A stretch of 64,000 bases of DNA from Fluviispira vulneris (GCF_014281055.1 NZ_JACRSE010000003.1:310001-374000); one strand, 5' to 3'; numbered from the stretch's first letter, positions 19,204 through 27,453 are shown. A program made the numbers and translations. Notes: generated by a model from the sequence alone, not told the origin.

Positions 19204-19530
19204 ATGGAAAATATAGAGAACTTATTCAAGCGCACCAAAAGAAAATCTAGTGAAATTTGGTATTGTAGAGAGTATTGGAGTGGTGACTCTCGAGATGGTC
19301 AATATGTCAATGGTGATGGATACCATTATTTTGAAATGCTGGGTGATGGTTTTGTCCAAAAAGCTTTTGAATACTATGAAACAGATGATGGGGAAGAAAA
19401 AGTAACTCCGACCCCTGAACTCGTTGGGATTAATTGGTTTGAGTTTTTTGGCTTTGAAGATGAAGAGCTTCTTGAAGAAGTTCCTGAGCATGAATTTATT
19501 TATATCGAACAACTTATTAAAAAATCTTGA
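19204..19530 (+). CDS. acidic hypothetical protein (108 residues)
   Basis: No recognised family, signal peptide or membrane segment. The sequence is acidic and aromatic (EYWSGDSRDGQYVNGDG, then a Glu/Phe-rich C-terminal half), consistent with a small soluble protein. AAAGGATG 11 nt upstream is a possible ribosome site. A minus-strand frame covering the same bases has no supporting features and is a shadow. It sits between a small membrane protein and the DnaJ gene in the same direction. Confidence 0.55.
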   Translation: MENIENLFKRTKRKSSEIWYCREYWSGDSRDGQYVNGDGYHYFEMLGDGFVQKAFEYYETDDGEEKVTPTPELVGINWFEFFGFEDEELLEEVPEHEFIYIEQLIKKS

Positions 19531-19617
19531 TCCTCCCTTGCCATCGATCAATTGAGCATTAAATTTCTCCAAACCGAGGCACGAGTGAGTGTTGACGTTG
19601 GTAATTTGGAGAGAGAA

Positions 19618-20544
19618 ATGAAATACTACGAAATTCTTGGACTCAATAAATCTGCTAGTTCTGATGAAATCAAAAAAGCGTATCGGAAATTAGCAATGCA
19701 ATATCACCCAGATAGAAATCCAGGAAACAAAGCTTCGGAAGAAAAATTTAAAGAAATGTCTGAAGCTTATGCTGTTTTATCCGACCCTGAAAAAAAACGT
19801 CAATACGACATGTTGGGTGACACACGCTTTTCTCAACAGCAAAGTTCTGGCTTTCAAGAAGATATTTTCAAAAATATGGATTTTGAAAGTATTTTTAAGG
19901 ATATGGGTTTTTCTGGTTTTGGTGGAATGGGAGGAGGGCGCTTCGGAGGGTTTGGTAATCGAACTCAGAATGCTCGAAGTGGAAGGCGTGGGGGTATGCG
20001 CGCTGAACCTGAGGATTATTCAAAATATGATCTAGAACATGATCTCGAAATAGGTTTCATGGATGCTTATAATGGTTCAGAACGTCATGTGAGTTTTACT
20101 TTAAGCAATGGGGAAAGAATTGATTCTAGAATTAAGATACCTGCTGGGATTGATTCAGGCAAAAAATTACGAATTCGCAGTCACGGTCAAACAGCTCCTG
20201 ATGGGCATAGAGGCGATCTCTATTTAAAAGTAAAAGTAATGCCTCATCCCGATTTTGTTAGAGTAGATAATGACATTGAAGTGTCTGTAAGTGTTCCTTT
20301 CAGCACACTGTGTCTTGGTGGGCAGATAGAAGTAAAAACTCCTCAAGGTATTAAAAATGTAAAAATCCGTGCAGGAATGCAAAGTGGTATAAAAGTACGT
20401 TTAAAAGGGCTTGGCTTTCCTATTATGAATACCAGTGAAAATGCAGATCTTTATGCTATTTTAAGCGTCAAAGTCCCGAGTGAAAGTGAAATAAATCAAG
20501 ATTTAAAAGAAATTCTTGAGCAACTTCAAAAGAATGGTTATTAG
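19618..20544 (+). CDS. CbpA-type J-domain co-chaperone
   Basis: A DnaJ-class protein of 308 residues. I take the ATG at 19618 ([18 protein letters not shown]), with GGAGAGAG upstream, rather than the open frame from 19552. The J domain has the HPD tripeptide ([11 protein letters not shown]) for DnaK contact. A Gly/Phe-rich linker ([14 protein letters not shown]) and two C-terminal substrate-binding beta domains ([28 protein letters not shown]) follow. The four CxxCxGxG zinc motifs of true DnaJ are absent, so it is of the CbpA/DnaJ-B class. Confidence 0.9.
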   Translation: MKYYEILGLNKSASSDEIKKAYRKLAMQYHPDRNPGNKASEEKFKEMSEAYAVLSDPEKKRQYDMLGDTRFSQQQSSGFQEDIFKNMDFESIFKDMGFSGFGGMGGGRFGGFGNRTQNARSGRRGGMRAEPEDYSKYDLEHDLEIGFMDAYNGSERHVSFTLSNGERIDSRIKIPAGIDSGKKLRIRSHGQTAPDGHRGDLYLKVKVMPHPDFVRVDNDIEVSVSVPFSTLCLGGQIEVKTPQGIKNVKIRAGMQSGIKVRLKGLGFPIMNTSENADLYAILSVKVPSESEINQDLKEILEQLQKNGY

Positions 20545-20639
20545 GTGTAGTGAGAAAATGTATATTGTAGGTAAGATTGGTTTTTGTAAAATTTAAAACC
20601 AATTGTGATTTATTTTGAAAAACATAAAAAGGAAAATAT

Positions 20640-20942
20640 ATGGGAATCAATTACGTTATAAATAAAGGGATAGCGGCTGTCAAAAATGAGCTTATCGATA
20701 TTCTTGCAAGAGAAATAAAGAAAGATTATGTTCATACCTCGTGGGATAATAACGATCTTATTATTGAAATTAAAAAGATGGGCTCCAGTAAAATAAATAT
20801 AGCGTTCAAAGAGATCGGTAACGAAGTAAGAATAAATGAAGTAAAACGCAATATAGCTATGATGCATAAACCATTTACTGCAGAAGTAGAAAAAATGGTT
20901 GATGATATTTTAGTCAATAAGCTAGGAGCTAAGAGGGCATAA
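20640..20942 (+). CDS. hypothetical 100-residue protein
   Basis: A small soluble alpha/beta protein with amphipathic helices at both ends (GIAAVKNELIDILAREI and TAEVEKMVDDILVNKL) and short strands between. No signal peptide or metal motif. AAAAGGAAAATAT precedes the ATG. It is 5 nt upstream of the transglycosylase-like gene, suggesting one transcript. No family recognised. Confidence 0.6.
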   Translation: MGINYVINKGIAAVKNELIDILAREIKKDYVHTSWDNNDLIIEIKKMGSSKINIAFKEIGNEVRINEVKRNIAMMHKPFTAEVEKMVDDILVNKLGAKRA

Positions 20943-20947
20943 AAAAT

Positions 20948-22741
20948 TTGAGTTACATTCATGTTTCTCAAACTACAGAAAAATTAACTAAGCACGCTTT
21001 AATTTTATTATTTGCTGTGTTGAGTATTTCATGCTCAACAACATTTTTAGACTCAGATAAATTGACTCAAAAACAAAAACAAGATTTCAAAATGAATCTT
21101 GAAGAATTATTTAAGAACAAAATGAGTCAAGAAGATCTTGATATAGCAACCTCAACATATCAAGTGCTTTCAGCTTTTGAAGAAATAAAAGAAAATAAAT
21201 TCGAGTATGCAAATCGCATTTCAAAAGATTTATTATATACTAAAGGTTTATCAAATTCTATATATAAATTTGCATTCAAAGCTTATTCTATATCTTCAGT
21301 TCTTCTACTAAATGAAAAAGTAACGAATAAAAATATAATAAATGATATAGATTTTTTTTCTTTCCAAAATAATCAATGCGAAATTCTTTGTGATAGTTTT
21401 GGCTGGAAATCATTGGCGCGTGATGATGCTTCTTTGTTTACACCTGAAGGATATAAAGAAGAGATTTTATCAGATGATTTCTTTGCATTTGTTAATAAAC
21501 AAAAGCCTGAATGGATTTCAGGGTCAATTTACTTGGATCAACATACTGCTGCTTATAATAGTTATATAAAAAACTTAATCAAAAATGATAGTAGTTCAGG
21601 AAGTGAATTACACTTAGAGAAACCAGATGAATATTCAAACAAAGATAAAGAAGAAATCAATGCACTTTATTCATTTGTAAATGGTGAATTTACAAAATCT
21701 AAAACAATATTTATGAGTTTAGCGGAAAAGTCTGCAAATCCTCAAGAGAGAGCAATTTATTATTACTGGATTGGGCGCGCATATAGTGCAGAGAAGAAAA
21801 ATGAGGATGCGAGAAAGTATTTTGTAAAATCAGGAATAGAAAATCCTTTGAGTTTATACGATGCTTTATCAGGGCAAATGATAAAAAATCCTTCAGGGCG
21901 TTCTTCAACAAATGAACTTTCTCCTTTCCCAGACTCGTGGGAAAAAGAAATGGAAAAATGGGTGACTTATCCTACTATTATTTCTAATAATAGCATAATA
22001 AAAACTTTAAAATCTGCAATTATACTGGCTTCAAAAATAAAGATTGATAAAAATATATTGCGACTTGATGAGTATCAGGACTATATTGTAAAAAACGAAA
22101 ATATTGAAACTTTACTCTTAAAAGATGAAATCAATTGGCTAACTAAAAATTGGCTGAACGAATTTAAAAATTGGCCAAAACATGAAAAGCCTGACATTAT
22201 TGGTAATAATATAGCATGGCTTTTATATGTTACTGGTCAGAATGTACAATCAATTATGTTTGTTTCACAGATAAAAGACACACTGGATCCTTTTTCTGAT
22301 AATAATAATTTTTTATATTTTCTATTTTATCCAAGATTGTATAAAGAAGAAGTCACTTTTGCTATTAAACAATGTCCTATTGATCCCGATTTGGTGTATG
22401 CAGTACTAAGACAAGAAGTTTTTTATAACCAAAATACGGAAAGCAAAGATTCTATTTTAAGAAAAACTTGTTCGCTAAAAGCAAATCTTGCTAATTATAG
22501 AAATGGTATAGTAACTTCTTTATCGGGTTATCATGTAGGTGAAGAATTAACCAATGAGTGGATAAAATATAGAGCTAAAATAAATGATGATGCTGTTTTT
22601 ATGGAAACTATACCAGATGAAAAAGCTAAAGAATTTATTAAAGAAACTGTAAAAAATTATTATAATATTAAATGGATATATTTCAAAAAAAATTCCATAA
22701 GTGAATCTCTTATGAATTTGTTTTTTGCATTTGAAAGGTAA
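20948..22741 (+). CDS. degenerate soluble lytic transglycosylase-like envelope protein
   Basis: A 597-residue protein starting at TTG (20948), with an N-terminal hydrophobic stretch ending in LSISC (Cys29), which may be a non-canonical lipobox. The middle is helical and TPR-like, as in the Slt70 superhelix. The C-terminal part keeps Slt landmarks: YPRLYKEEVTFAIKQ, PDLVYAVLRQEVF with the catalytic-position Glu (about residue 490), and a final block with Trp, ND, FMETIPDE and the ending YYNIKW. The usual S-A-x-GLMQ-x-MPxTA stretch is missing, so peptidoglycan cleavage may be lost or altered. Membership rests on motif spacing. Confidence 0.65.
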   Translation: MSYIHVSQTTEKLTKHALILLFAVLSISCSTTFLDSDKLTQKQKQDFKMNLEELFKNKMSQEDLDIATSTYQVLSAFEEIKENKFEYANRISKDLLYTKGLSNSIYKFAFKAYSISSVLLLNEKVTNKNIINDIDFFSFQNNQCEILCDSFGWKSLARDDASLFTPEGYKEEILSDDFFAFVNKQKPEWISGSIYLDQHTAAYNSYIKNLIKNDSSSGSELHLEKPDEYSNKDKEEINALYSFVNGEFTKSKTIFMSLAEKSANPQERAIYYYWIGRAYSAEKKNEDARKYFVKSGIENPLSLYDALSGQMIKNPSGRSSTNELSPFPDSWEKEMEKWVTYPTIISNNSIIKTLKSAIILASKIKIDKNILRLDEYQDYIVKNENIETLLLKDEINWLTKNWLNEFKNWPKHEKPDIIGNNIAWLLYVTGQNVQSIMFVSQIKDTLDPFSDNNNFLYFLFYPRLYKEEVTFAIKQCPIDPDLVYAVLRQEVFYNQNTESKDSILRKTCSLKANLANYRNGIVTSLSGYHVGEELTNEWIKYRAKINDDAVFMETIPDEKAKEFIKETVKNYYNIKWIYFKKNSISESLMNLFFAFER

Positions 22742-22745
22742 TTTT

Positions 22746-23072
22746 ATGGCTTGGGCATATTTAGTGCTTGCTGGAATTTTTGAAGTGGTATGGGCAATAA
22801 ATTTAAAAGAAGTAGATGGAATATCTACACTTAAGCCGCTATTAATTACTTTAATTGGGATGATTATAAGTTTTAGTTTTCTTTCATTAGCATTAAAAAA
22901 AATACCAATGGGCACAGCATATGCAATATGGACAGGTATAGGCGCTCTTGGGGTTGCTATTTATGGGGTTGTTTTTATAGGGGAATCTGCAAATTTATTA
23001 AGAGTATTGAGTATAATTATTTTGGTATTGGGAATATTGGGGCTCAAAATTTTTACTCCTCAAAAAAATTAG
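22746..23072 (+). CDS. SMR transporter subunit, Gdx/SugE type (first of pair)
   Basis: A small multidrug resistance-family protein of 108 residues with four hydrophobic helices. MAWAYLVLAGIFEVVWAI contains the membrane-embedded Glu essential for proton coupling, and GTAYAIWTGIGALGVAIYG is the Gdx/SugE-type signature that characterises guanidinium exporters. The ATG at 22746 has AAAGG upstream; the longer frame from 22725 overlaps the preceding gene. The following paralogue makes this a heterodimer-type pair. Confidence 0.85.
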   Translation: MAWAYLVLAGIFEVVWAINLKEVDGISTLKPLLITLIGMIISFSFLSLALKKIPMGTAYAIWTGIGALGVAIYGVVFIGESANLLRVLSIIILVLGILGLKIFTPQKN

Positions 23073-23113
23073 TTCAGGCAATTTTTAAAAATTTATAATG
23101 AGAGGATAAAAAT

Positions 23114-23428
23114 ATGGCTTGGGTATACTTAATAATTGCAGGTTTATTTGAAGTGGTTTGGGCTGTAGCTTTAAAAAATGTTTCTGGTTTTAGTAACATT
23201 AAAGCTTTACTGCTGACAATTATTGGAATGATAATCAGTTTTGGCTTTCTCGGATTAGCTTTAAAAGAACTTCCAATGGGAACTGCTTATGCAATTTGGA
23301 CTGGAATTGGAGCTGTTGGGGTTGCTATTTATGGGATTATTTTCTATTCCGAAACTCTAAATTTCAAAAGAATATTTTGTTTAATGTTAGTATTACTTGG
23401 AATATTTGGTCTTAAGGTTTTTAGCTAA
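23114..23428 (+). CDS. SMR transporter subunit, Gdx/SugE type (second of pair)
   Basis: A paralogue of the gene just upstream, 104 residues, with the same embedded Glu (FEVVWAVALKNVSG) and GTAYAIWTGIGAVGVAIYG. Pairing of two SMR genes usually gives antiparallel heterodimers such as EbrAB or YkkCD. Because both subunits carry the Gdx signature, guanidinium or small cationic metabolites are the likely cargo. The stop is 5 nt from the convergent MFS gene. Confidence 0.85.
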   Translation: MAWVYLIIAGLFEVVWAVALKNVSGFSNIKALLLTIIGMIISFGFLGLALKELPMGTAYAIWTGIGAVGVAIYGIIFYSETLNFKRIFCLMLVLLGIFGLKVFS

Positions 23429-23433
23429 TTCAG

Positions 23434-24636
23434 CTATTTTAAATAATAATCTTTAGCTTTTTCATAAATTCTTTTTTGATAAACAAATAATATTAATATA
23501 ATAATTATAGAACAAAAAAAACTTAAAATAATGAGCATGGCAAGCGATGAAAAATATTTCTCTAATAAATAGACGACACCCCCTGCAAGTGGAGCTGAGA
23601 TAAGGAGAATAGATGTGTTTGCTCCTAAAATATTTCCAAGTTTTTCAGCAGGAATAAGTCTCACTCTTTCGATTCGAAAAAATATTCCAAATAAAGAACT
23701 GCCTGTTATTAGCAAACCAAAAGCAAACGAAAAAAATATTATCCCTAAATCAGATGCTATAAGAATTGCACTCAGAAAAAGACTGATTGCTCCCATATAA
23801 GCAAAGAAAATTTTATTTTTATTCTGCATAATTTTAAGAATACAGAAAGCAAGTAAAAGGGAAATAATACCTCCTAGAACATTTGGCAATGTTGAGAGAG
23901 ATTCACTTGTTTGATAATGACTTCTCATAATTGGAATGAGCAGGGTTTGGAAAACTCCAAAAAATAAATTTAAGAGAATTCCTGCTAAAGTGATCAATAA
24001 AAAATATTTATTTGTGAAATGAAATTTAAAGCCAGTTAAATCTATTAATTTATTAGATAATCTTTTCAAATCTGCTTCTAAGTTCCTAATTCTTATTGTT
24101 TTAATATTTATAATAAATGTTACTATATAAATAAAAATAATTATGAAAATTGAGTTTTTGTTGTCTAGAATTGCAAGAGAAGCTCCTATAAGCATAGGCC
24201 CTAAAAGACGAGCAGCAGGTTCAAATAACTGCGATTTCGTTTGGAAGTTTATCATTTGGTTGTTATTTAAAATACGACTTGCGGTAGTTTCATAAAAGAC
24301 CATGAGAATGCCAGAGCAGACAGTTATAATCGGTGAAACAAGCCAAATATAAGGATAACTGTAAAAAATATACCATACAAACAATAATAAAATTCTTGAT
24401 GATTCAAGTGATCTTATAATCCACAGACAATTTTTTGAATCTGCAAGATTGCCAAAAAAAGGGATGAGCAAAAGTCTTGGCAAAAAGTCAAACATATAAG
24501 CAAGGCCTGCTAAAGCTAAATTCCCATTAGATATACTAAAAATAAACAGGGGTAAATAAAAGCCCTTTGCATAATCACCAATCAGGCTCACAGTTCTTAA
24601 ACTGGAGAATGAAATTAAGCTTTGCATATTTATCAT
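23434..24636 (-). CDS. MFS transporter next to the ATP-grasp enzyme
   Basis: A 400-residue polytopic protein with about 12 hydrophobic helices and the loop 2-3 motif GNLADSKN of the major facilitator superfamily (a variant of GxLaDrxGrr). It is most like the MFS_3-type single-polypeptide exporters. It lies 58 nt downstream of the ATP-grasp gene in the same direction and probably exports that enzyme's product, by analogy with dipeptide or amino-acid conjugate loci. An alternative start is the ATG at 24627. The exact cargo is unknown. Confidence 0.75.
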   Translation of the reverse strand: MINMQSLISFSSLRTVSLIGDYAKGFYLPLFIFSISNGNLALAGLAYMFDFLPRLLLIPFFGNLADSKNCLWIIRSLESSRILLLFVWYIFYSYPYIWLVSPIITVCSGILMVFYETTASRILNNNQMINFQTKSQLFEPAARLLGPMLIGASLAILDNKNSIFIIIFIYIVTFIINIKTIRIRNLEADLKRLSNKLIDLTGFKFHFTNKYFLLITLAGILLNLFFGVFQTLLIPIMRSHYQTSESLSTLPNVLGGIISLLLAFCILKIMQNKNKIFFAYMGAISLFLSAILIASDLGIIFFSFAFGLLITGSSLFGIFFRIERVRLIPAEKLGNILGANTSILLISAPLAGGVVYLLEKYFSSLAMLIILSFFCSIIIILILFVYQKRIYEKAKDYYLK

Positions 24637-24694
24637 TAACTTTACTCTGTTGCTTATGAATTAAAATAAGTCTACAAATTATATTGGACTATGC

Positions 24695-25960
24695 TTACTT
24701 ATGATAAATGATATTATAGATCTCCCAATAACAATCTTTTGCAGCTTCTTCGGAATGAGATTTAATAGTAAGATAAGCAAATGCGTCGTACCATTTTTGC
24801 GGATGGTTTAACTTTTCACCTTCAGGAACTTGCAATTGAATTTGACAGTTTGGTGGTAAGTTTAATTGACTTGAAGCGATGAGACCCTTTTTAGGTAATA
24901 ATCGTGCTATCAATGTGATTTCATTTTCATCGATATTAGGTAACAAAGGTGGATTTTTTATTTGCAGTATTTCTGCAATTAAGAATTTTTCTGGAGAATA
25001 TGTGAGAGTCTCTGTAAACATAATCATCACTTGCCCGCCGCCTATGCGACAAGCGATTTCGTTTATGAGATAGTTATTATTTCTCTTCCAAATTTCGGCA
25101 TGGAAGGCAAAACAATGCTGACTATTCCCCAATGCGTGCAATGATTTTTGGGTGATTTCCATAAGAGCTATATATTCATCTGTATTCCTTTTAACGCATA
25201 TACTGCCAGATAAAATATTCGTCGCTGTCTTAGGATCCCATGCAAGATGGGGTTTGTGACCTAGATAGCGGCTCGCAAGGGAGAAAATGATCTTGCCATC
25301 CTTAACAAAACCGTCGACATGAAACATTTCTGTGCCAATATATTCTTCAGCTATAAGGTTGAGATCTTCATCCCAATCGAGATCATTTTTAAGTGAGTCA
25401 AGATAATTTACGATATCATTTTCACAATTGAGAACTTTAAAACCTATGCCTGCTGCTTTGCATCTGGGTTTTACTATGAATGGAAAGCCTAACTCATAGC
25501 TTGCTTGTAAAAGACAAGTGGCACTTTGCACGGGTCGATATTTTGCTACTGGAATTTCCTTGTCTTTGAGCTTCTGTTTCATGTGAATTTTATCGCGATA
25601 ATTAAATATGCTTGGATAATTAAAACTTTTGTTATTATTATTTAAGCAACTGCGAGAGACGCGCAAGAGATCAAATTCTCTCAATGCAATGACATAGGCC
25701 GATGGATTTTCTTTTAAGAAAATATTTGTCTTGAATTCGACAAGTGGGTTCGAATAGAAGTTTTCAAATTTATGGATTTTTTTAAGTTTTAATTTTAAAC
25801 TAAGTGGAATAAATTCATAACATTCTTGACTGGTAAAGAGTGTTACGGCAAAATTCGATGGAATGCTTTCTAGAATTTGTGGCAGAGTTTTTGCAATCAT
25901 TTGAGGGAAATAAGTAGATTCTACCAGCAGAACTTGCATTTTTTCTTGATCTGAATTCAT
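24695..25960 (-). CDS. ATP-grasp carboxylate-amine ligase
   Basis: A 421-residue enzyme with the ATP-grasp fold: an N-terminal Rossmann-like domain, the start of the ATP-binding domain (YRDKIHMKQKLKDKEIPVA), a nucleotide-contact strand FIVKPRCKAAGIGFKVL, FHVDGFV, and the metal-binding end HAEIWKRNNNYLINEIACRIGGG with Glu, Asn and Glu ligands. The family joins a carboxylate, via acyl phosphate, to an amine or thiol. It resembles BacD/carnosine-synthase-type ligases more than peptide-modifying MdnB/C. AGGA precedes the ATG. It is divergent from the peptide cluster, so its product might be part of that cluster; unproven. Confidence 0.85.
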   Translation of the reverse strand: MNSDQEKMQVLLVESTYFPQMIAKTLPQILESIPSNFAVTLFTSQECYEFIPLSLKLKLKKIHKFENFYSNPLVEFKTNIFLKENPSAYVIALREFDLLRVSRSCLNNNNKSFNYPSIFNYRDKIHMKQKLKDKEIPVAKYRPVQSATCLLQASYELGFPFIVKPRCKAAGIGFKVLNCENDIVNYLDSLKNDLDWDEDLNLIAEEYIGTEMFHVDGFVKDGKIIFSLASRYLGHKPHLAWDPKTATNILSGSICVKRNTDEYIALMEITQKSLHALGNSQHCFAFHAEIWKRNNNYLINEIACRIGGGQVMIMFTETLTYSPEKFLIAEILQIKNPPLLPNIDENEITLIARLLPKKGLIASSQLNLPPNCQIQLQVPEGEKLNHPQKWYDAFAYLTIKSHSEEAAKDCYWEIYNIIYHK

Positions 25961-26211
25961 AATTTTTTCCTATATGCGGAGTAGGTCTTTAAAAAAAACT
26001 ACGTATAATTAATTCATAAAAATTATCTATATTAAAAAAGGAAATAATTCAAGTTTATAGTGATTTGTTGAAAGTAAGAATCAAAAAATGTATTGGATAA
26101 ATTAGAAGTGTATTTTTTTTAAATTAAAAGGGTATTGTAATTCTTTATTGAAGTTTGCGATTATGTGGTTATGGTATTAATTTATGTTTAAATATAATTT
26201 TAAAAAAAAAT
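25961..26211. other. divergent intergenic region without a gene
   Basis: Very A/T-rich DNA between the ATP-grasp gene and the candidate peptide cluster. It should contain the minus-strand promoter of the ATP-grasp/MFS pair. I see no ORF with a ribosome site, tRNA or strong repeat in this stretch; the plus-strand promoter and palindrome follow it. Confidence 0.6.
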
Positions 26212-26240
26212 TTGACAAAATTAAGAATTTAATTAATAAT
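26212..26240 (+). promoter_or_regulatory. sigma70-type promoter of the peptide cluster
   Basis: A perfect -35 TTGACA (26212-26217) is followed, after 17 nt, by AATAAT (26235-26240), one mismatch from TATAAT. Transcription would start near 26247, about 48 nt before the small peptide gene. Among the places I checked this is the best promoter in the window. Confidence 0.75.
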
Positions 26241-26246
26241 ATATTT

Positions 26247-26258
26247 ACTACCGGTAGT
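26247..26258. promoter_or_regulatory. 12-bp palindrome at the expected start site
   Basis: ACTACCGGTAGT is a perfect dyad without a spacer, positioned 6 nt after the -10 hexamer. A loop-less palindrome at +1 suits a dimeric repressor operator better than an RNA hairpin. No regulator gene is adjacent, so the protein that would bind is unknown. Confidence 0.5.
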
Positions 26259-26294
26259 TTTTTATAACCCATTAAGTTTTTTTTAGGAGTTTCA

Positions 26295-26444
26295 ATGAAA
26301 GATTTTGAAAGCAAAGAATGCCAAGCGTACATTAATAAAAATGCAATCAATTCTGATTTTGATACAACAATTGAATTCAGTGATATCCAATTAGCAGAAA
26401 TCGAAGTTTCTGACGACTTGTTACTCGCAGTTCATCGTTCTTAA
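26295..26444 (+). CDS. candidate RiPP precursor peptide (49 residues)
   Basis: A short gene with AGGAG (26285-26289) 5 nt before the ATG and a strong promoter upstream. The peptide is acidic (11 Asp/Glu, 4 Lys/Arg), has one Cys (residue 9), no signal peptide and no GG cleavage motif. Two similar blocks, IEFSDIQLA (26-34) and IEVSDDLLLA (36-45), occur in tandem, and SDDLLLAV recalls the end of many RiPP leaders. After that only HRS (47-49) remains. It sits first in the operon, separated by a stem-loop from two oxygenases and an E1-like enzyme. The precursor role is inferred from context and size. Confidence 0.65.
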   Translation: MKDFESKECQAYINKNAINSDFDTTIEFSDIQLAEIEVSDDLLLAVHRS

Positions 26445-26452
26445 ATTAAAAA

Positions 26453-26481
26453 CTCCCTAGCTATACGCAAGTGCTAGGGAG
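26453..26481 (+). promoter_or_regulatory. 9-bp stem-loop between peptide and enzyme genes
   Basis: CTCCCTAGC (26453-26461) and GCTAGGGAG (26473-26481) pair perfectly around an 11-nt loop. On the plus strand it is followed by A-rich sequence, not T's, so it is not a classical terminator for the peptide mRNA. It could stabilise or process it. On the minus strand the stem is followed by TTTTTAATTTAA, so it could stop antisense transcription. Such a barrier commonly lets a precursor be made in excess over its enzymes. Confidence 0.7.
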
Positions 26482-26509
26482 GCTAAAATAATAAAAAAAG
26501 AATAAAAAT

Positions 26510-27442
26510 ATGACTATAAATAACGGTGAATATTTTAATATTAATCAGATCTCAAAAAAAGAGTTTGAAAATATTTTCTTTGATGAACATCTTCCCCTGC
26601 TATTAAATGGTTTAAATATGGAAATGCCTGCTTATAGAAAATGGACATTTAATTTTTTCAAAGAGAATATGGGTCATTTTCTAATCCCTGTAGGTGATGA
26701 CTTAAAAAATCCTGCTGCCATTTCAAGAAAAATGTCTATTCGGAATTATATTACACAGCTTAAAGAAGATAAAGATTGCCCCTATATGGTGGGTTGGAGC
26801 TACCAAAGAGAATGCCCCACTCTCGACAATGATTTTACTTTGCCAGAGTTACATCCAGATGATTTTATCCATGGTTTGCCAAGACATCTTAACTATAGAC
26901 GTAGTTGGATTTTTTTTGGCAAAGAATCAATTGAGAGTGATTTGCATATAGATTCTTTTGCAGCAAGTGCATGGATAATAATGATCCATGGGCAGAAAAC
27001 TTTAAGAACATTTTCTCCAGTTCATAGGCATTTAGTAAAAATGGGTACATCACTTTTCGATGAGGAGAATATCAGGAAGATAAAAAATCAGGGTGTTGAA
27101 ATTATCGAATTTAAATTAATACCAGGCACTATAATGTATTTACCTGGCGGATGGGTGCACCAGATTAGAAATGACAATGACACCATTATGGTAACAGGGG
27201 CTTTTACAGCAAAAAGCCATGTCTTCCAATTTTACCCTTCTTACCAAGAAACTATTTCAAAAGATATTAATGATAGCGAAGAGCATTACCTCTCTTATAT
27301 AAAAAATGAGTTTATGAATATTGAAAAATTACCCAAGGAATCAATTCAATATATTAAAGAAGATATATTGAGAACAGAAAGGCGGATAGAAATTATTCAA
27401 GATAAAATGAAATTATATAAGAGTCTATTAAATAAAAATTAG
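26510..27442 (+). CDS. JmjC/cupin-8 Fe(II)/2-oxoglutarate oxygenase, copy 1
   Basis: A 310-residue cytoplasmic protein of the cupin-like (JmjC, Cupin_8) family. The iron triad is visible as H146-x-D148 (DLHIDS) and H217 (GGWVHQI), with K163 (GQKTLRTFSP) at the 2-oxoglutarate position. Such enzymes hydroxylate side chains; ribosomal oxygenases of this type modify Arg or His (YcfD, MINA53). A basic/acidic helical C-terminus follows the cupin core. It is the first enzyme after the peptide gene. The hydroxylase fold is well supported; the peptide as substrate is inferred. Confidence 0.85.
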   Translation: MTINNGEYFNINQISKKEFENIFFDEHLPLLLNGLNMEMPAYRKWTFNFFKENMGHFLIPVGDDLKNPAAISRKMSIRNYITQLKEDKDCPYMVGWSYQRECPTLDNDFTLPELHPDDFIHGLPRHLNYRRSWIFFGKESIESDLHIDSFAASAWIIMIHGQKTLRTFSPVHRHLVKMGTSLFDEENIRKIKNQGVEIIEFKLIPGTIMYLPGGWVHQIRNDNDTIMVTGAFTAKSHVFQFYPSYQETISKDINDSEEHYLSYIKNEFMNIEKLPKESIQYIKEDILRTERRIEIIQDKMKLYKSLLNKN

Positions 27443-27453
27443 AGGTTTATATA

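Noticed and set aside
19222-19572. Minus-strand frame of 116 codons over the 19204 gene
   Set aside because: No site and hydrophobic composition typical of a reverse-complement shadow; the plus frame is in line with its neighbours.
24695-25960. Microviridin-type ATP-grasp (MdnB/C)
   Set aside because: Motif layout is that of BacD/carnosine-synthase-type ligases, and the peptide lacks a PFFARFL-like leader motif or a Thr/Ser/Asp-rich core.
26247-26258. Palindrome followed by T's as an intrinsic terminator
   Set aside because: The dyad has no loop; a hairpin would have only four base pairs, so termination before the peptide gene is unlikely.
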